The notes: generated by a model not told the origin, from the letters alone. A DNA stretch of 64,000 nt from JALHMI01 sp964598535 (GCA_964598535.1 CAZRCI010000005.1:1-64000), one strand, 5' to 3'. Shown: positions 26,892-36,774, numbered from the stretch's first letter. Numbers and translations: made by a program.

Positions 26892-27974
26892 GTGACCACG
26901 GTTCAAGTCAACCTGAGCGAACGTAGCTACGCGATCGAGATCGGCACGGACAATTTGTCGGACCTGGGCGCGCATGTCCGCCGCTGGGTGAAGGCCACTC
27001 ACGCGGTCATCATTACCGATGAGCACGTCGAGCAACCGCACGCGCTGGCCGCGGCCAGCAGCCTGTCGGCGGCCGGGTGCGCCGTCGACTTGCTTGTGGT
27101 CGAGCCTGGTGAAAGTACGAAGAACGTCGATTCGGCGGCTTTTCTATGGGATAAGCTGCTCGAAGTCGGCGCGGATCGCAAGTCGCTCATCGTCGCCGTG
27201 GGCGGCGGCGTGATCGGAGACCTCGCCGGATTCGTGGCGGCGTCGTTTGTTCGGGGGCTGGCATTCGTACAAGTGCCCACGACGCTTCTGGCCCAGGTGG
27301 ATAGCTCGGTCGGCGGCAAGGTGGGCGTCAACTTGGCTGGCGGCAAGAACATGGTCGGCGCGTTCTGGCAACCGGCCGGCGTGCTGATCGATACCTCGGT
27401 GCTCGATACGCTGCCGGAGCGGGAATATCGCGCGGGCTTGGCCGAGGTTGTGAAGTACGGCGTCATTCTCGACGCGGATTTCTTCGAATTCCTGGAGCGG
27501 AACGCCGTGAAATTGGCGGAGCGTGACGCCGAGGTGCTGCAAGCCGTCATTGCGCGGAGCTGCGAGCTCAAGGCACAAGTCGTCTCGGCCGATGAACGAG
27601 AGTTGACCGGTCGGCGGGCCGTGCTCAACTACGGCCACACGTTTTGCCATGCGCTTGAGACCGTCACCGGCTACGGCGAATTTTTGCACGGCGAGGCTGT
27701 GAGCATTGGGATGCTGTGTGCCTCGCGGCTCGCCGAGCGGCTGGGCCGGGTCGATCACAAGTTCACTCTGCGGCAGAAGAAGCTGCTCAAGACGCTCAAG
27801 CTGCCGGTTGATTTTCCGATCGTTGATGAACAGTCGCTGCTGGCGGCGATGGCACGCGACAAGAAGGTCGAGCACGGCAAGCTGCGCTTCGTCTTGCCAA
27901 GCCGGATGGGGCACGTCGAACTCGTCGGCGATGTGGCGCCCGAGGACGTTCGCGCCGCGCTGTACGTGAAATAG
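26892..27974 (+). CDS. aroB: 3-dehydroquinate synthase
   Basis: AroB converts DAHP to 3-dehydroquinate, step two of the shikimate pathway. The 360-residue product has the NAD-binding AVGGGVIGDLAGFVAASF, FVQVPTTLLAQVDSSVGGKVGVN, and zinc-ligand motifs AEVVKYGVI (Glu), LNYGHTFCHALE (His) and FLHGEAVSIGM (His). It starts with GTG at 26892, preceded by a GGAAAGAG ribosome site; longer starts add only Arg/Pro-rich non-family residues. The trpE of the same chorismate branch is in the window but 20 kb away. A terminator follows at 27986-28015. Confidence 0.95.
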   Translation: MTTVQVNLSERSYAIEIGTDNLSDLGAHVRRWVKATHAVIITDEHVEQPHALAAASSLSAAGCAVDLLVVEPGESTKNVDSAAFLWDKLLEVGADRKSLIVAVGGGVIGDLAGFVAASFVRGLAFVQVPTTLLAQVDSSVGGKVGVNLAGGKNMVGAFWQPAGVLIDTSVLDTLPEREYRAGLAEVVKYGVILDADFFEFLERNAVKLAERDAEVLQAVIARSCELKAQVVSADERELTGRRAVLNYGHTFCHALETVTGYGEFLHGEAVSIGMLCASRLAERLGRVDHKFTLRQKKLLKTLKLPVDFPIVDEQSLLAAMARDKKVEHGKLRFVLPSRMGHVELVGDVAPEDVRAALYVK

Positions 27975-27985
27975 CGTTGTTGTCG

Positions 27986-28015
27986 CTGGCGGCGTGGAGC
28001 GCCGTTGCTTTTTTT
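27986..28015 (+). terminator. Intrinsic terminator of aroB
   Basis: A hairpin with core stem 27990-27994 / 28000-28004 (loop TGGAG), extended by wobble pairs, is followed by a T-run at 28009-28015. Confidence 0.7.
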
Positions 28016-28044
28016 CTGAATCGCGCGGTGTCGGGAAACTTCCG

Positions 28045-29295
28045 TCAATCGAGTTCCGCCAGCGCGGCGAGAAGCTCGTCGATCTCTCCGAGCGTGTTGT
28101 AGTGCAGCAGTCCCAACCGGAGCATTCCGGCGGGTTCGAGGTCCAACGACTCACTGAGTTCTTGCGCGTAGAAGTTGCCGTGCCAGGCAAAGATATTCCG
28201 GGCGGCCAGGTATTCGGCCAGCTCCAAGGGCGCGCGGTGCGCATGCGTGATTGAAACGGTGGGCACGCGCTGCGCGAAACGTTCTCGGTGCGTGATCCCC
28301 CAGACGTGATACTGCGGCAGCGCTCGAAGTCCCTCGATCAATTGCTCGCACAACGCGCGTTCATAGGCGGCGATTTCCTGAAAGGCGCGATCGAGCGCCG
28401 CCGCACGATTGCCGAGCGACTCGTCGAACCGCCGGCCCAGGTCGGCCAGATACTCGACCGCGGCCAGCACGCCGGCGATGCACTCGTGGTTTTGCGTGCC
28501 GGTCATCCAGCGGTCTGGAAGGATGTCGGCCGCCGGCCGGACCTTGTACGGCGTGAGCGATTCGAGCAACTCGGCACGCCCCCAAAGGATGCCCACGTGC
28601 GGGCCGAAGAATTTGTAGGCCGAGCAGGCCAGATAATCGCAATCCCACTGGGCGACGTTGATTCGACCGTGCGGCGCATAATGCACGGCGTCGACGAACA
28701 CCTGGCTTCCGGAAGCATGCGCCCAGCGGCAGATATCGCCGAGCGGATTGACCGTGCCGACGGCGTTCGATGCGGCCCCGACCGCGACGAGCCGCGTACG
28801 ATCGTTCAAGAGCGATTGCAGCATTTCCAGATCGAGCGTGCAGTCCTCGCGACGAAACGGCACGAAGTGTACGGTGACGCCGGCGTCTGCCGCCGCGAGC
28901 ACCCAGGGGCGAACGTTGGCGTCGTGGTCCAGCCGGGTGACGATGATTTCGTCGCCAGGTGTCCAGGTCTTGGCCAGCGCGCGGCTGAAGGCGAACGTCA
29001 GTGAGGTCATGTTCGCCCCGAAGATCGTGGCGTGGGGATCGGGCACCGAGAGCAGATCGGCCACCGCCGCGTGGGCTTTCGCCAGCAGCGCGTCGCTTTC
29101 GACGCTGGTGGCGAAACGTCCGCCGTGATTGGCGTTCATGGTTACCAGGTAGCGGCCGATGGCGTCGATCACGCGTTGCGGAACCTGACTGCCGGCCGGT
29201 CCGTCGAGAAATAATGCCGGTTTGCCGTCGTAGGGCTGCGCGAGCGCCGGAAACTGCGCGCGGCACCAATCGATGGGAAAGCTAGAATCCGTCAT
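28045..29295 (-). CDS. Class V aminotransferase, cysteine desulfurase-like (SufS-related subfamily)
   Basis: The 416-residue PLP enzyme starts with FLDGPAGSQVPQRVIDAIGRYL. The internal-aldimine lysine lies in DYLACSAYKFFGPHVGILWG. FVDAVHYAPHGRI and NHECIAGVLAAVEYL are characteristic of the cysteine desulfurase-like VC1184-type subfamily rather than true SufS/IscS. No clear mobile-loop catalytic Cys was identified, so desulfurase activity is uncertain. It is the last gene of a three-gene minus-strand operon with a DUF1445 protein and a PaaK-like ligase. Confidence 0.85.
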   Translation of the reverse strand: MTDSSFPIDWCRAQFPALAQPYDGKPALFLDGPAGSQVPQRVIDAIGRYLVTMNANHGGRFATSVESDALLAKAHAAVADLLSVPDPHATIFGANMTSLTFAFSRALAKTWTPGDEIIVTRLDHDANVRPWVLAAADAGVTVHFVPFRREDCTLDLEMLQSLLNDRTRLVAVGAASNAVGTVNPLGDICRWAHASGSQVFVDAVHYAPHGRINVAQWDCDYLACSAYKFFGPHVGILWGRAELLESLTPYKVRPAADILPDRWMTGTQNHECIAGVLAAVEYLADLGRRFDESLGNRAAALDRAFQEIAAYERALCEQLIEGLRALPQYHVWGITHRERFAQRVPTVSITHAHRAPLELAEYLAARNIFAWHGNFYAQELSESLDLEPAGMLRLGLLHYNTLGEIDELLAALAELD

Positions 29296-29322
29296 GGAAG
29301 ACTCCGTTCAACAGGTTGCAGG

Positions 29323-30144
29323 TCAAGCGGGTAGTATTTCGCAATCCGCGTCGCGGAGATCGGTGACGAACATGCAGCCGGGGCTGTGCGTGATCGCCAG
29401 CGGCGGCCGCGCGGCCAACAGCGCCACTTGGGGCGTGACGCCGCAGGCCCAAAACACCGGCAACTCGCCCTCGCGAATCGTTACCGCGTCGCCAAAGTCG
29501 GGCCGCATGAGATCGTGGATGCCCAGCGCCGCGGGATTGCCGACCTGGACGGGGCCGCCATGCATCGTGGGAAAGCGGCTTGTGATGGCCACGGCGCGTT
29601 CCACGAGTTCCGGCGCAAACGGCCGCATGCTCACGACCAGTTCACCCGAGAAGCGTCCGGCCGGCCGGCAAGGCCGCGTGGTGCGAAACATTGGTACGTT
29701 GCGCCCTTCGTCAAGATGCCGCACCGGCAGCCCCGCCGTTCGCAGCGCGTTCTCGAAGGTAAATGAGCAGCCGAGCAGAAAGCCGATCAAGTCGTCGCGC
29801 CAGAGGGCCGACACGTTCGTGGGTTCAGCCGCCGCGCAAATTCCGTCTCGAAAAACCCGATAGCGTGGGACGTCGGTACACAGGTTCGCGTCCCGCGCGG
29901 TGGAGCGAGGTTCAAAGCCACCGATGGCGGTTTGTTCCACGAGCGGACAGGGGCTCGCGTTCAATCGGCAGAATTCGGCGAACTCGCCGGCCCAGTCGGC
30001 CGGCAGGATGACCAGGTTGGTCTGCACATAGCCGCGTGCGAGACCGGCTGTTGGAGCGGTCCAGCGTTCTGCGCGAATCGCTGCGCGCACCTCCGCCGCG
30101 GTTGCGTTGGCAAGGGTCGCGGCAAGTGCGGGATCTACTTGCAT
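29323..30144 (-). CDS. DUF1445 family protein (D-glutamate cyclase / YcsI-like hydro-lyase)
   Basis: The 273-residue product has family hallmarks YVQTNLVILPADWAGEFAEFC, NASPCPLVE, a central DLIGFLLGCSFTFENAL, GELVVSMRPF and FPTMHGGPVQVGNP. The family is annotated either as putative hydro-lyase or, from the mammalian homologue, D-glutamate cyclase (D-glutamate to 5-oxo-D-proline). It lies 27 bp upstream of the aminotransferase gene and 11 bp downstream of the ligase gene, so all three are co-transcribed. A 5-oxoprolinase gene is 3 kb away. The reaction is not proven. Confidence 0.82.
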   Translation of the reverse strand: MQVDPALAATLANATAAEVRAAIRAERWTAPTAGLARGYVQTNLVILPADWAGEFAEFCRLNASPCPLVEQTAIGGFEPRSTARDANLCTDVPRYRVFRDGICAAAEPTNVSALWRDDLIGFLLGCSFTFENALRTAGLPVRHLDEGRNVPMFRTTRPCRPAGRFSGELVVSMRPFAPELVERAVAITSRFPTMHGGPVQVGNPAALGIHDLMRPDFGDAVTIREGELPVFWACGVTPQVALLAARPPLAITHSPGCMFVTDLRDADCEILPA

Positions 30145-30155
30145 GTTTGCGTTAC

Positions 30156-31460
30156 TTATCGCGCTGGGCGCTCGTCTACAAAGCGTTTACCTTTTCCTTC
30201 GACGCGTGGCAACGTGCCCAGCGGGACGCAACGAACTTCGGTCTTGAGCCCCAGACGCAGCCGCAGTTCGATCTCCACGCGTTTGGGCGTTTCCAAGCGG
30301 TCTTCGATTTCCACGACCAAGTGGTCCATCTCGCCGAGCTTCGTGGCGGTCATGCGGAACTCGATCACCTCGGGGAAGCTGCGCAGCACCTGCTCGACCG
30401 AACTGGGGAAAACGTTCACCCCGCGGATGACCAGCATGTCGTCCGTGCGGCCGACGACGCCCCCGGATAAGAACACGAAGCGGTTTTCACCCGCGTGTTG
30501 CCAACTCGGTCGCACGAGGTCGCCCGTGCGATAACGAACGACGGGGCTTCCGGTGCGGCCGAGGTTGGTGAGCACCAGTTCCGAGAGCTGGCCTTCGGCG
30601 GCGGTCGAGCCGGTTTCCACGCTGAGAAATTCGGCGATGAAGTCGTGCTCGTTGATGTAGAGGCCCTCGCCCGCGGGATCTCCATAGCCCCAGGGCCCGA
30701 CCTCGGAGGCCCCGCTATGGTCGAGCACGTTGGCCTGCCAGGCCGTTTCGATGCGGCTGCGGGTGGCGGGGACCGACCCGCCCGGTTCGCCGGCGAGGAT
30801 CAGCATTCGTACGTCCAATTCGCCGACGTCGATCTGGTGTTCCGCGCCGACTTCGGCCATATGCAGCGCGTAGCTGGGGGTGCAGAACACGGCCGAACAC
30901 TGCATCGTGCGCATCAGCTCCAGCCGGCCGAGCGTCGAGATGCCTCCGCCGGGCACGGCTAAACACCCGCGTGCGATGGCCGCGTCGAAGGCGCTCCAAA
31001 AGCCGATGAACGGACCGAAGGAGAAGGCCATAAAGACCGAATCGCCGGTTTCGAGCCCCGCGGCGTCGAGCACGAATTGCCAGCAGTCCATCCACCAGGC
31101 CCAATCGTCTGGCGTATCAAGCACGACGAGCGGCCGGCCGCGGGTGCCGCTTGTCTGGTGCATCCGCACGTAGCGCTGGCGCGGATACGTCAGATGTGGC
31201 GGCAAGCGTTCCGCGCTCGCGGCGAGCAGTTCTTCTTTGAACGTATACGGCAACTCCGCGAACTCGTCGAGCGAGTCGATGGGACCACGTTCGCCGGTGG
31301 GCAGCCCGCCGGAAATGCCCGACATTTTTTGGGCGTAGAATTCGTTGTGCGGCAGGATGGTGTTGAGCAGCCGGTTGAGCCGGGCGAGCTGATGCTCGGC
31401 CAAACGGTCGGCGTCCATGCGTTCCAGCTCTCGGCGTTGCTCGTAGGTTGTGGTGATCAT
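30156..31460 (-). CDS. Phenylacetate-CoA ligase-like adenylate-forming enzyme
   Basis: The 434-residue product shows adenylate-forming features: HQTSGTRGRPLVVLDTPDDW (P-loop-like), MAFSFGPFIGFWSAFDAA, LDHSGASEVGPWGYG, VRYRTGDLVRPSW and the hinge GRTDDMLVIRGVNVFPSSVEQVL. The order and length match PaaK-type aryl-CoA ligases, but the acid substrate is unknown. The ATG at 31460 (MITTTYEQRRELERMD) matches the family; the 69 residues upstream in the open frame overlap the divergent MFS gene. It heads the operon with the DUF1445 and class V aminotransferase genes. Confidence 0.85.
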   Translation of the reverse strand: MITTTYEQRRELERMDADRLAEHQLARLNRLLNTILPHNEFYAQKMSGISGGLPTGERGPIDSLDEFAELPYTFKEELLAASAERLPPHLTYPRQRYVRMHQTSGTRGRPLVVLDTPDDWAWWMDCWQFVLDAAGLETGDSVFMAFSFGPFIGFWSAFDAAIARGCLAVPGGGISTLGRLELMRTMQCSAVFCTPSYALHMAEVGAEHQIDVGELDVRMLILAGEPGGSVPATRSRIETAWQANVLDHSGASEVGPWGYGDPAGEGLYINEHDFIAEFLSVETGSTAAEGQLSELVLTNLGRTGSPVVRYRTGDLVRPSWQHAGENRFVFLSGGVVGRTDDMLVIRGVNVFPSSVEQVLRSFPEVIEFRMTATKLGEMDHLVVEIEDRLETPKRVEIELRLRLGLKTEVRCVPLGTLPRVEGKGKRFVDERPAR

Positions 31461-31611
31461 TATGGAATCATAAAGATCCCCGAGCCCGCCGACCAGCCAG
31501 CGGGATCGTCCGGTTTTTTTTGACCTGCGGCGGCCGCGGATCGGTTGGTAAGATAGTGGTCCTTGAACTTGCCACTTGGGAAACACAAAGTCCGTGTCGC
31601 GCGCCGCCCAC

Positions 31612-32907
31612 ATGACCGAAGAAGCTCCTAAAGGTTCGCTGCTGGTCATTTTTCTCACGGTTTTCATCGACCTGCTGGGCTTTGGGATCGTGCTGCCGCT
31701 ATTGCCGATCTATGCCAAGGACTTCGCGGCCCAGATGAACCTGGAGGCCGACCACGTAAAGGTCGGCGTGATCATTGCGCTGCTCATGTCGAGCTTTTCG
31801 GCGATGCAGTTCATCTTTGCGCCGCTGTGGGGGCGGCTTTCCGATCGAATCGGCCGGCGGCCGGTGCTCATGATTGGTTTGGCCGGCTCGGTCGTGTTCT
31901 ATGCCATGTTCGGCATCGCGACGGTGATGAAGAGCCTCTTGCTGTTGTTTATTTCGCGCATCGGGGCGGGGATCGCAGGCGCGACAATCTCCACCGCGCA
32001 CGCATACATTGCCGACGTGACGAGCAAGGAAAATCGTGCCCGAGGCATGGCGTTGATTGGCGCGGCGTTTGGCCTTGGCTTTACGTTTGGTCCGCTGTTG
32101 GGTTATCTGGCGGTGCCCAGCGGCGAAGGCGATCCTGGTCCCGGGCCGGGGTATGCCGCCGCCGGATTATCGGCCGTCGCGCTGTTGCTGGCGGTTTTCA
32201 AGTTGCCCGAGAGCCTTCGGCCCGGCGCCGCCGGCGCGCATGCGAGCCGCCGCCGCTGGCTTGACCGTCAGGCGCTGTCCAACGCGTTGGCCACGCCGGG
32301 CATTGCGGTGCTGCTCGTGGCGTCGTTCATCTGCGTATTCTCGTTCGCGAATCTCGAGTCGACGCTCTCGCTGATTCTCAAGAATATCGACTTCGGCTAT
32401 GACTTTACCTTCCAACAGATCTGCTTGACCTATGCGTTCATCGGCATCGTGCTGGCGTTCGTGCAGGGAGGGCTCGTGCGTCCGCTGGCCAAACGTATTC
32501 GCGAGCCGGTATTGGCCTCGGTTGGCACGTTGATCGAAATCGTAGGATTCGGGATTCTCGCCTTCTCGACCACGCGTCCGACGCTGCCGCTGCTCTTGGG
32601 CGGGTTGGCGATCGTGGTGAGCGGCTTTGCCTTCATGACCCCATCGCTGAACGCGATGCTCTCTCGCTGGACGGATCCGGATCAGCAGGGTGGCATTCTG
32701 GGCCTCGGGCAAAGTATGTCGTCGCTCGCTCGGATTTTGGGGCCGTTGGTCGGCGTGCCGCTGGTGGAGAATCGCGCGCTGGCTGAATCGCTCGGCGTGA
32801 AGGCCGCCGTGCTGCCGTTGGGACTTGCAGCCACGATGATGGCCGTGGGCCTCGTGCTGATCCTGCTGGCCGCCTCGCGAGGCCGCGATTACGAGACCGC
32901 CAACTGA
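31612..32907 (+). CDS. MFS transporter (TetA-like drug/metabolite exporter)
   Basis: The 431-residue polytopic protein begins SLLVIFLTVFIDLLGFGIVLPLLPIYA and carries the MFS motif A GRLSDRIGRRPVLM between helices 2 and 3, with repeat-like GLVRPLAKRI in the second half. About 12 membrane segments are visible, separated by a central loop near 200-225. TetA-type exporters have this start. Specificity cannot be inferred. It is divergent from the PaaK-like ligase operon. ATG 31612 places the first helix correctly. Confidence 0.9.
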   Translation: MTEEAPKGSLLVIFLTVFIDLLGFGIVLPLLPIYAKDFAAQMNLEADHVKVGVIIALLMSSFSAMQFIFAPLWGRLSDRIGRRPVLMIGLAGSVVFYAMFGIATVMKSLLLLFISRIGAGIAGATISTAHAYIADVTSKENRARGMALIGAAFGLGFTFGPLLGYLAVPSGEGDPGPGPGYAAAGLSAVALLLAVFKLPESLRPGAAGAHASRRRWLDRQALSNALATPGIAVLLVASFICVFSFANLESTLSLILKNIDFGYDFTFQQICLTYAFIGIVLAFVQGGLVRPLAKRIREPVLASVGTLIEIVGFGILAFSTTRPTLPLLLGGLAIVVSGFAFMTPSLNAMLSRWTDPDQQGGILGLGQSMSSLARILGPLVGVPLVENRALAESLGVKAAVLPLGLAATMMAVGLVLILLAASRGRDYETAN

Positions 32908-32909
32908 AA

Positions 32910-32933
32910 CACGGGGCGTGAGCGCCGCCCGTG
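32910..32933. terminator. Hairpin between convergent MFS and 5-oxoprolinase genes
   Basis: CACGGG (32910-32915) pairs with CCCGTG (32928-32933), with an inner GCG/CGC pairing. It sits in the 36-bp gap between two convergent genes and may end both transcripts, although no T-run follows. Confidence 0.4.
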
Positions 32934-32943
32934 GCCGGACTCG

Positions 32944-35900
32944 TTATTTGCGCCGTGCGCTAGACCCGGTTCCGAATCCGCCGCCACCAGGGGTTTCGAG
33001 CTTGAGCACATCGCCCGGCTGTACGTTGAACTGTGCTCGCCCTGGGAGGGATTCCGTTTCGCCACCAACACGCGTGAGGGAATTGCACCCCACGGCGCCC
33101 GGATCGCCGCCCTCCAAACCATACGGCGGATACGGTCCGCGCCGCTGAGAAAGAATCGACACGTCGAGCGGCGCGAGAAACTCGAGTTCGCGAACGATCC
33201 CTTCGCCGCCGGGCATCGCGCCGTCACCGCCAGAGCCGCGGCGAATCGAGAAGGATCGTACCCGAACCGGGTAGCGGCGCTCCAACACCTCGGGATCGGT
33301 CAGGCGGGTGTTCGTCATATGAGAATGTACGGCGTCCGCTCCTGGGCAGGTTGGTGTCGCGCCGGTTCCTCCGCAGATGGTTTCGTAGTAGCCGAACGTC
33401 GCGTCGCCAAACAGGAGGTTGTTCATCGTGCCTTGGCTGGCCGCGGCCACGCCGAGGGCGCCGAGCAGCACGTCGACCACCCGCTGCGAGGTCTCTACGT
33501 TGCCGCCCACGACTGCGGGACAATGCGCGGCGTCTTCGGCCTCGGGCGGATTCAGCAGGCCCTCGGGGATTTTAATCTCAACCGGCGCGAGCACTCCCTG
33601 ATTCAGCGGAATGTCTTCGTCGAGCAAAGCCCGCAGCACATACATCACGGCTGAGGTGGTGATCGCCCGATTCGCATTCAAGTTGCCCGCGGACACGGGG
33701 CCTGTGCCGGAAAAGTCGATCGTCGCCCGCTCGCCATCGATCGTGATCGTCACGGCGATTGCCGTTCCGTCGTCCAAATGGTCGGTGAACGCATGGTCCC
33801 CGTCCGTGAGGGCCGCGAGCGCGCGCCGCACTTTGCGCTCGGCCGCGTCCTGAATGTGACGCATGTAGGCTTGCACGACCGGCAGGGTATAGCGGTCTAC
33901 CAGCCGGACGAGATCGCTCGCCCCGCGATGATTGGCGGCGACCTGGGCCGCCACGTCGGCCAGATTGGCATCCACGTTGCGAGTCGGATACTGGCCCGAA
34001 GTGAGCCGTGTGCGAAAGGCATCCCATCGTTCGCGGCCGGCTTCGATCAGTTTGAAGTTGCGAATCAGCACGCCTTCTTCGGCCAGATTGCGCGAGAAGG
34101 GCGGCATCGACCCCGGCGTAATGCCGCCGAGCTCGGCGTGATGCGCGCGGCTGGCCGTGAAGAACAGGAGCTGTCCCGCGGTGTCGTGGACTGGCGTAAT
34201 CACGGTGATGTCTGGCAGGTGCGATCCGCCTCGATACGGATCGTTCATCACGAAGACGTCGCCGGACGTGATCGCCGGATTGTCCGCGATGGTGCGCTTG
34301 ACCGTTTCGGCCATCGCTCCCAGATGTACCGGAATATGCGGGGCGTTGACGACCAGGTCACCCTGGGGCGTGAACAGCGCGCAGCTAAAGTCGAGCCGTT
34401 CCTTGACGTTGACGCTGCTCGACGTGTTGCGCAGCGTGATGCCCATCTGTTCGGCAATCGCCGCGAATTGGTTGTTGAAGATCTCGAGCATTACCGGGTC
34501 GGCCTCGGTCGAGACCGACACGGCGGCCGGTCGATCGGCCGTGGGCTCGACCAGCAGCTCGCCACCGCTGAGCACGGCCGCCCGCCAGTGTGGATCGATT
34601 ACCGTGGTCGAGGCCGCTTCGCAGACGATCGCCGGGCCGGTGATGACATCGCCCGGAGCAAGATCGGCACGCGTGTAAACAGCCGTGTCGACGAGCGTTC
34701 CGCCGAAGTATGTTGGAGTCGTGCTGGTGGCTTGCGCTTGCCGTTCCGGCAAGCGTTCGGAAGTTTTCAACTTTTGGGCTGATTGACCGCGCGCTTCGAC
34801 GCGGGCTGCCACGATTTCGAGCGGTCGGCCCGCGTGCGTGTATCCGTACAGCCGCTCGTGCTCGCGTTCGAACACACGAGTCAGGTCGTCCGCCGCCGGC
34901 GTGGCGGGGGAGGGGATCAGCAGCGTTGCGTCCACGCCGCGGTAACGTAGCTCCAGGAAATGTGCCGTCGCGATTCGTTCAGAGGCGATTCCTTCGGCCA
35001 GTATGCCGGTAACCGCCGCTTCCTTTAAATGCGTGAACGCCGCGTGTACCTGCTGCAGTGTCACATCCGTCAGGGGCTCGTAGACGCCGGCCACCTCGTG
35101 CCGTTCGACGTCGGCGAGCCCGATTCCGAATGCGCTCAGCAAGCCAGCAACGGGATGATGCAAGATCTGCCACATTCCGAGCTCGGCCGCCACGGCACAG
35201 GCATGTTGACCAGCCGCGCCTCCGAACGGCACCAGTACATAGTCGCGCGGATTGCAGCCCTTGGCTACGGAGATCGACCCGATGGCCTTGGCCATGTGCG
35301 CGTTGGCGACCTGGACGAACCCTTCGGCTAGCTCCAACGGCTGATAACGCCGGCCGGTTTCTTGGTTTATTTCGGTGATCAGCGCGGCGAGCCGCGATTC
35401 GGCCGCGGCGCGATCCAACGGAAACGGAAACCGCTCGGGCGGGATCTTTCCGAGCAAGAAGTTCACGTCGGTCACGGTCAGCGGTCCTCCGCGGCCGTAA
35501 CATGCGGGCCCCGGCTCTGCGCCGGCGCTATCCGGGCCGACGACGAGCTTCACGCCGTCGAAGTGGCAAATCGAACCTCCGCCGGCCGCCACGGTTTCGA
35601 TCGCCATCATGGGCGCGACCACGCGTACGCCGGCCTTTTCGGTTTCGAACTCTAGTTCGTACCGGCCATCGAAACGTGAGACATCGGTGCTGGTGCCACC
35701 CATGTCGAATCCCAGAGAGCGAGGAAAGCCCGCGGCCAGGGCCACGCGAGAAAACCCCACCACCCCGCCCGCCGGGCCGGAGAGGATGCTGTCCTTGCCG
35801 ACGAACTTGCCGGCATCGACCAGGCCGCCGGCCGAGGTGAGCAAGCGCAGCGAGCTTTCTCCCAGATGCGTTCGCAGCCCGCCGACGTACTGGCGCAGAA

Positions 35901-36774
35901 TTGGATTCAGATACGCGTCGGCCACCGTCGTGTCGCCGCGCGACACGATCTTTACCAGCGGCGCGATCAGGCTCGACACGCTCATCTCTTCGAAGCCGGT
36001 TTCCGCGGCGAGGTGCGCGACAAGCTCCTCGTGCGCGGGGTTCACGAATCCATGAAGCAGGCAGATCGCCAACGACTCGATGCCCGTGGATCGAAGGGCG
36101 GTGAGTTGTCGCCGCACGGTGTCTGGGTTCGGGGCTTGCAGTACGTTGCCGCTGGCATCGACGCGCTCGTCGATTTCTACAACCGATTCAAACAGCGGCA
36201 CGCGCTTGCGAATCGCCAACTCAAACAGCCGGGGGCGGTTTTGATAGCCAATATGCAGGATGTCGCCGAAGCCGCGCGTAGTGACTAGCGCGGTTCGCGC
36301 TCCGCGCCGCGTGATGAGGGCGTTCGTGCCGCGCGTCGTTCCCAGCCGTACCGTCACGGGCGGCAGCGGCCGGGCGAGCGGGATGCCCAGCAGATAGCGA
36401 ATTGCGACGATTGGCGCCTCGGCATCGCAGCTCAACTCGTAGCGATCGCCGGACCGCGGCGCCGCGGGAAGGGGAGCCGCCAAGGTAAGCGTTCCCGAGG
36501 AAGCGTCGAACGCCGCGACCTGCGATTCCGAGCGCGCGCGTCCGGCCGGATCGAGCATGCGTAGCCGAAAGCCGGCCCAGATTCCATCCGGATCGCTGGC
36601 CCGTCCGGCATCGACGATCCGCGTGCTGGCCGAACCTGGGCCCGCGACGCCTTGAATGACACCGGAGCTGAGCAACTTATAGTGCCGAACACCGCCGTCC
36701 GGCGGGCAACCGAAGCTGTCGGTAAACGTGCCGCCGACGTCGATCCAGAATTCCCAGCGGCTCATTGCGACCAT
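32944..36774 (-). CDS. Fused 5-oxoprolinase (HyuA-HyuB type)
   Basis: The 1276-residue protein fuses both hydantoinase/oxoprolinase subunits. The HyuA-like half has WIDVGGTFTD, GTTRGTNALITRRGARTALVTT, GFDMGGTSTDVSRFDG and PFGGAAGQHACAVA. The HyuB-like half has LRNTSSSVNVKERLDFSCALF, VFVMNDPYRGGSHLPDITV, FFTASRAHHAELGG and GGGGFGTGS. The length and fusion match eukaryotic-type ATP-dependent 5-oxoprolinases (OPLAH), which open 5-oxoproline to glutamate. The start overlaps no neighbour; the FkbM gene stops 18 bp upstream, so both may be one transcript. An ATG at 36765 is an equal alternative. Confidence 0.9.
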   Translation of the reverse strand: MVAMSRWEFWIDVGGTFTDSFGCPPDGGVRHYKLLSSGVIQGVAGPGSASTRIVDAGRASDPDGIWAGFRLRMLDPAGRARSESQVAAFDASSGTLTLAAPLPAAPRSGDRYELSCDAEAPIVAIRYLLGIPLARPLPPVTVRLGTTRGTNALITRRGARTALVTTRGFGDILHIGYQNRPRLFELAIRKRVPLFESVVEIDERVDASGNVLQAPNPDTVRRQLTALRSTGIESLAICLLHGFVNPAHEELVAHLAAETGFEEMSVSSLIAPLVKIVSRGDTTVADAYLNPILRQYVGGLRTHLGESSLRLLTSAGGLVDAGKFVGKDSILSGPAGGVVGFSRVALAAGFPRSLGFDMGGTSTDVSRFDGRYELEFETEKAGVRVVAPMMAIETVAAGGGSICHFDGVKLVVGPDSAGAEPGPACYGRGGPLTVTDVNFLLGKIPPERFPFPLDRAAAESRLAALITEINQETGRRYQPLELAEGFVQVANAHMAKAIGSISVAKGCNPRDYVLVPFGGAAGQHACAVAAELGMWQILHHPVAGLLSAFGIGLADVERHEVAGVYEPLTDVTLQQVHAAFTHLKEAAVTGILAEGIASERIATAHFLELRYRGVDATLLIPSPATPAADDLTRVFEREHERLYGYTHAGRPLEIVAARVEARGQSAQKLKTSERLPERQAQATSTTPTYFGGTLVDTAVYTRADLAPGDVITGPAIVCEAASTTVIDPHWRAAVLSGGELLVEPTADRPAAVSVSTEADPVMLEIFNNQFAAIAEQMGITLRNTSSSVNVKERLDFSCALFTPQGDLVVNAPHIPVHLGAMAETVKRTIADNPAITSGDVFVMNDPYRGGSHLPDITVITPVHDTAGQLLFFTASRAHHAELGGITPGSMPPFSRNLAEEGVLIRNFKLIEAGRERWDAFRTRLTSGQYPTRNVDANLADVAAQVAANHRGASDLVRLVDRYTLPVVQAYMRHIQDAAERKVRRALAALTDGDHAFTDHLDDGTAIAVTITIDGERATIDFSGTGPVSAGNLNANRAITTSAVMYVLRALLDEDIPLNQGVLAPVEIKIPEGLLNPPEAEDAAHCPAVVGGNVETSQRVVDVLLGALGVAAASQGTMNNLLFGDATFGYYETICGGTGATPTCPGADAVHSHMTNTRLTDPEVLERRYPVRVRSFSIRRGSGGDGAMPGGEGIVRELEFLAPLDVSILSQRRGPYPPYGLEGGDPGAVGCNSLTRVGGETESLPGRAQFNVQPGDVLKLETPGGGGFGTGSSARRK

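Noticed and set aside
32944..36774. Many long opposite-strand frames within the oxoprolinase gene
   Set aside because: High GC creates long antisense frames; the coding strand has clear family motifs throughout.
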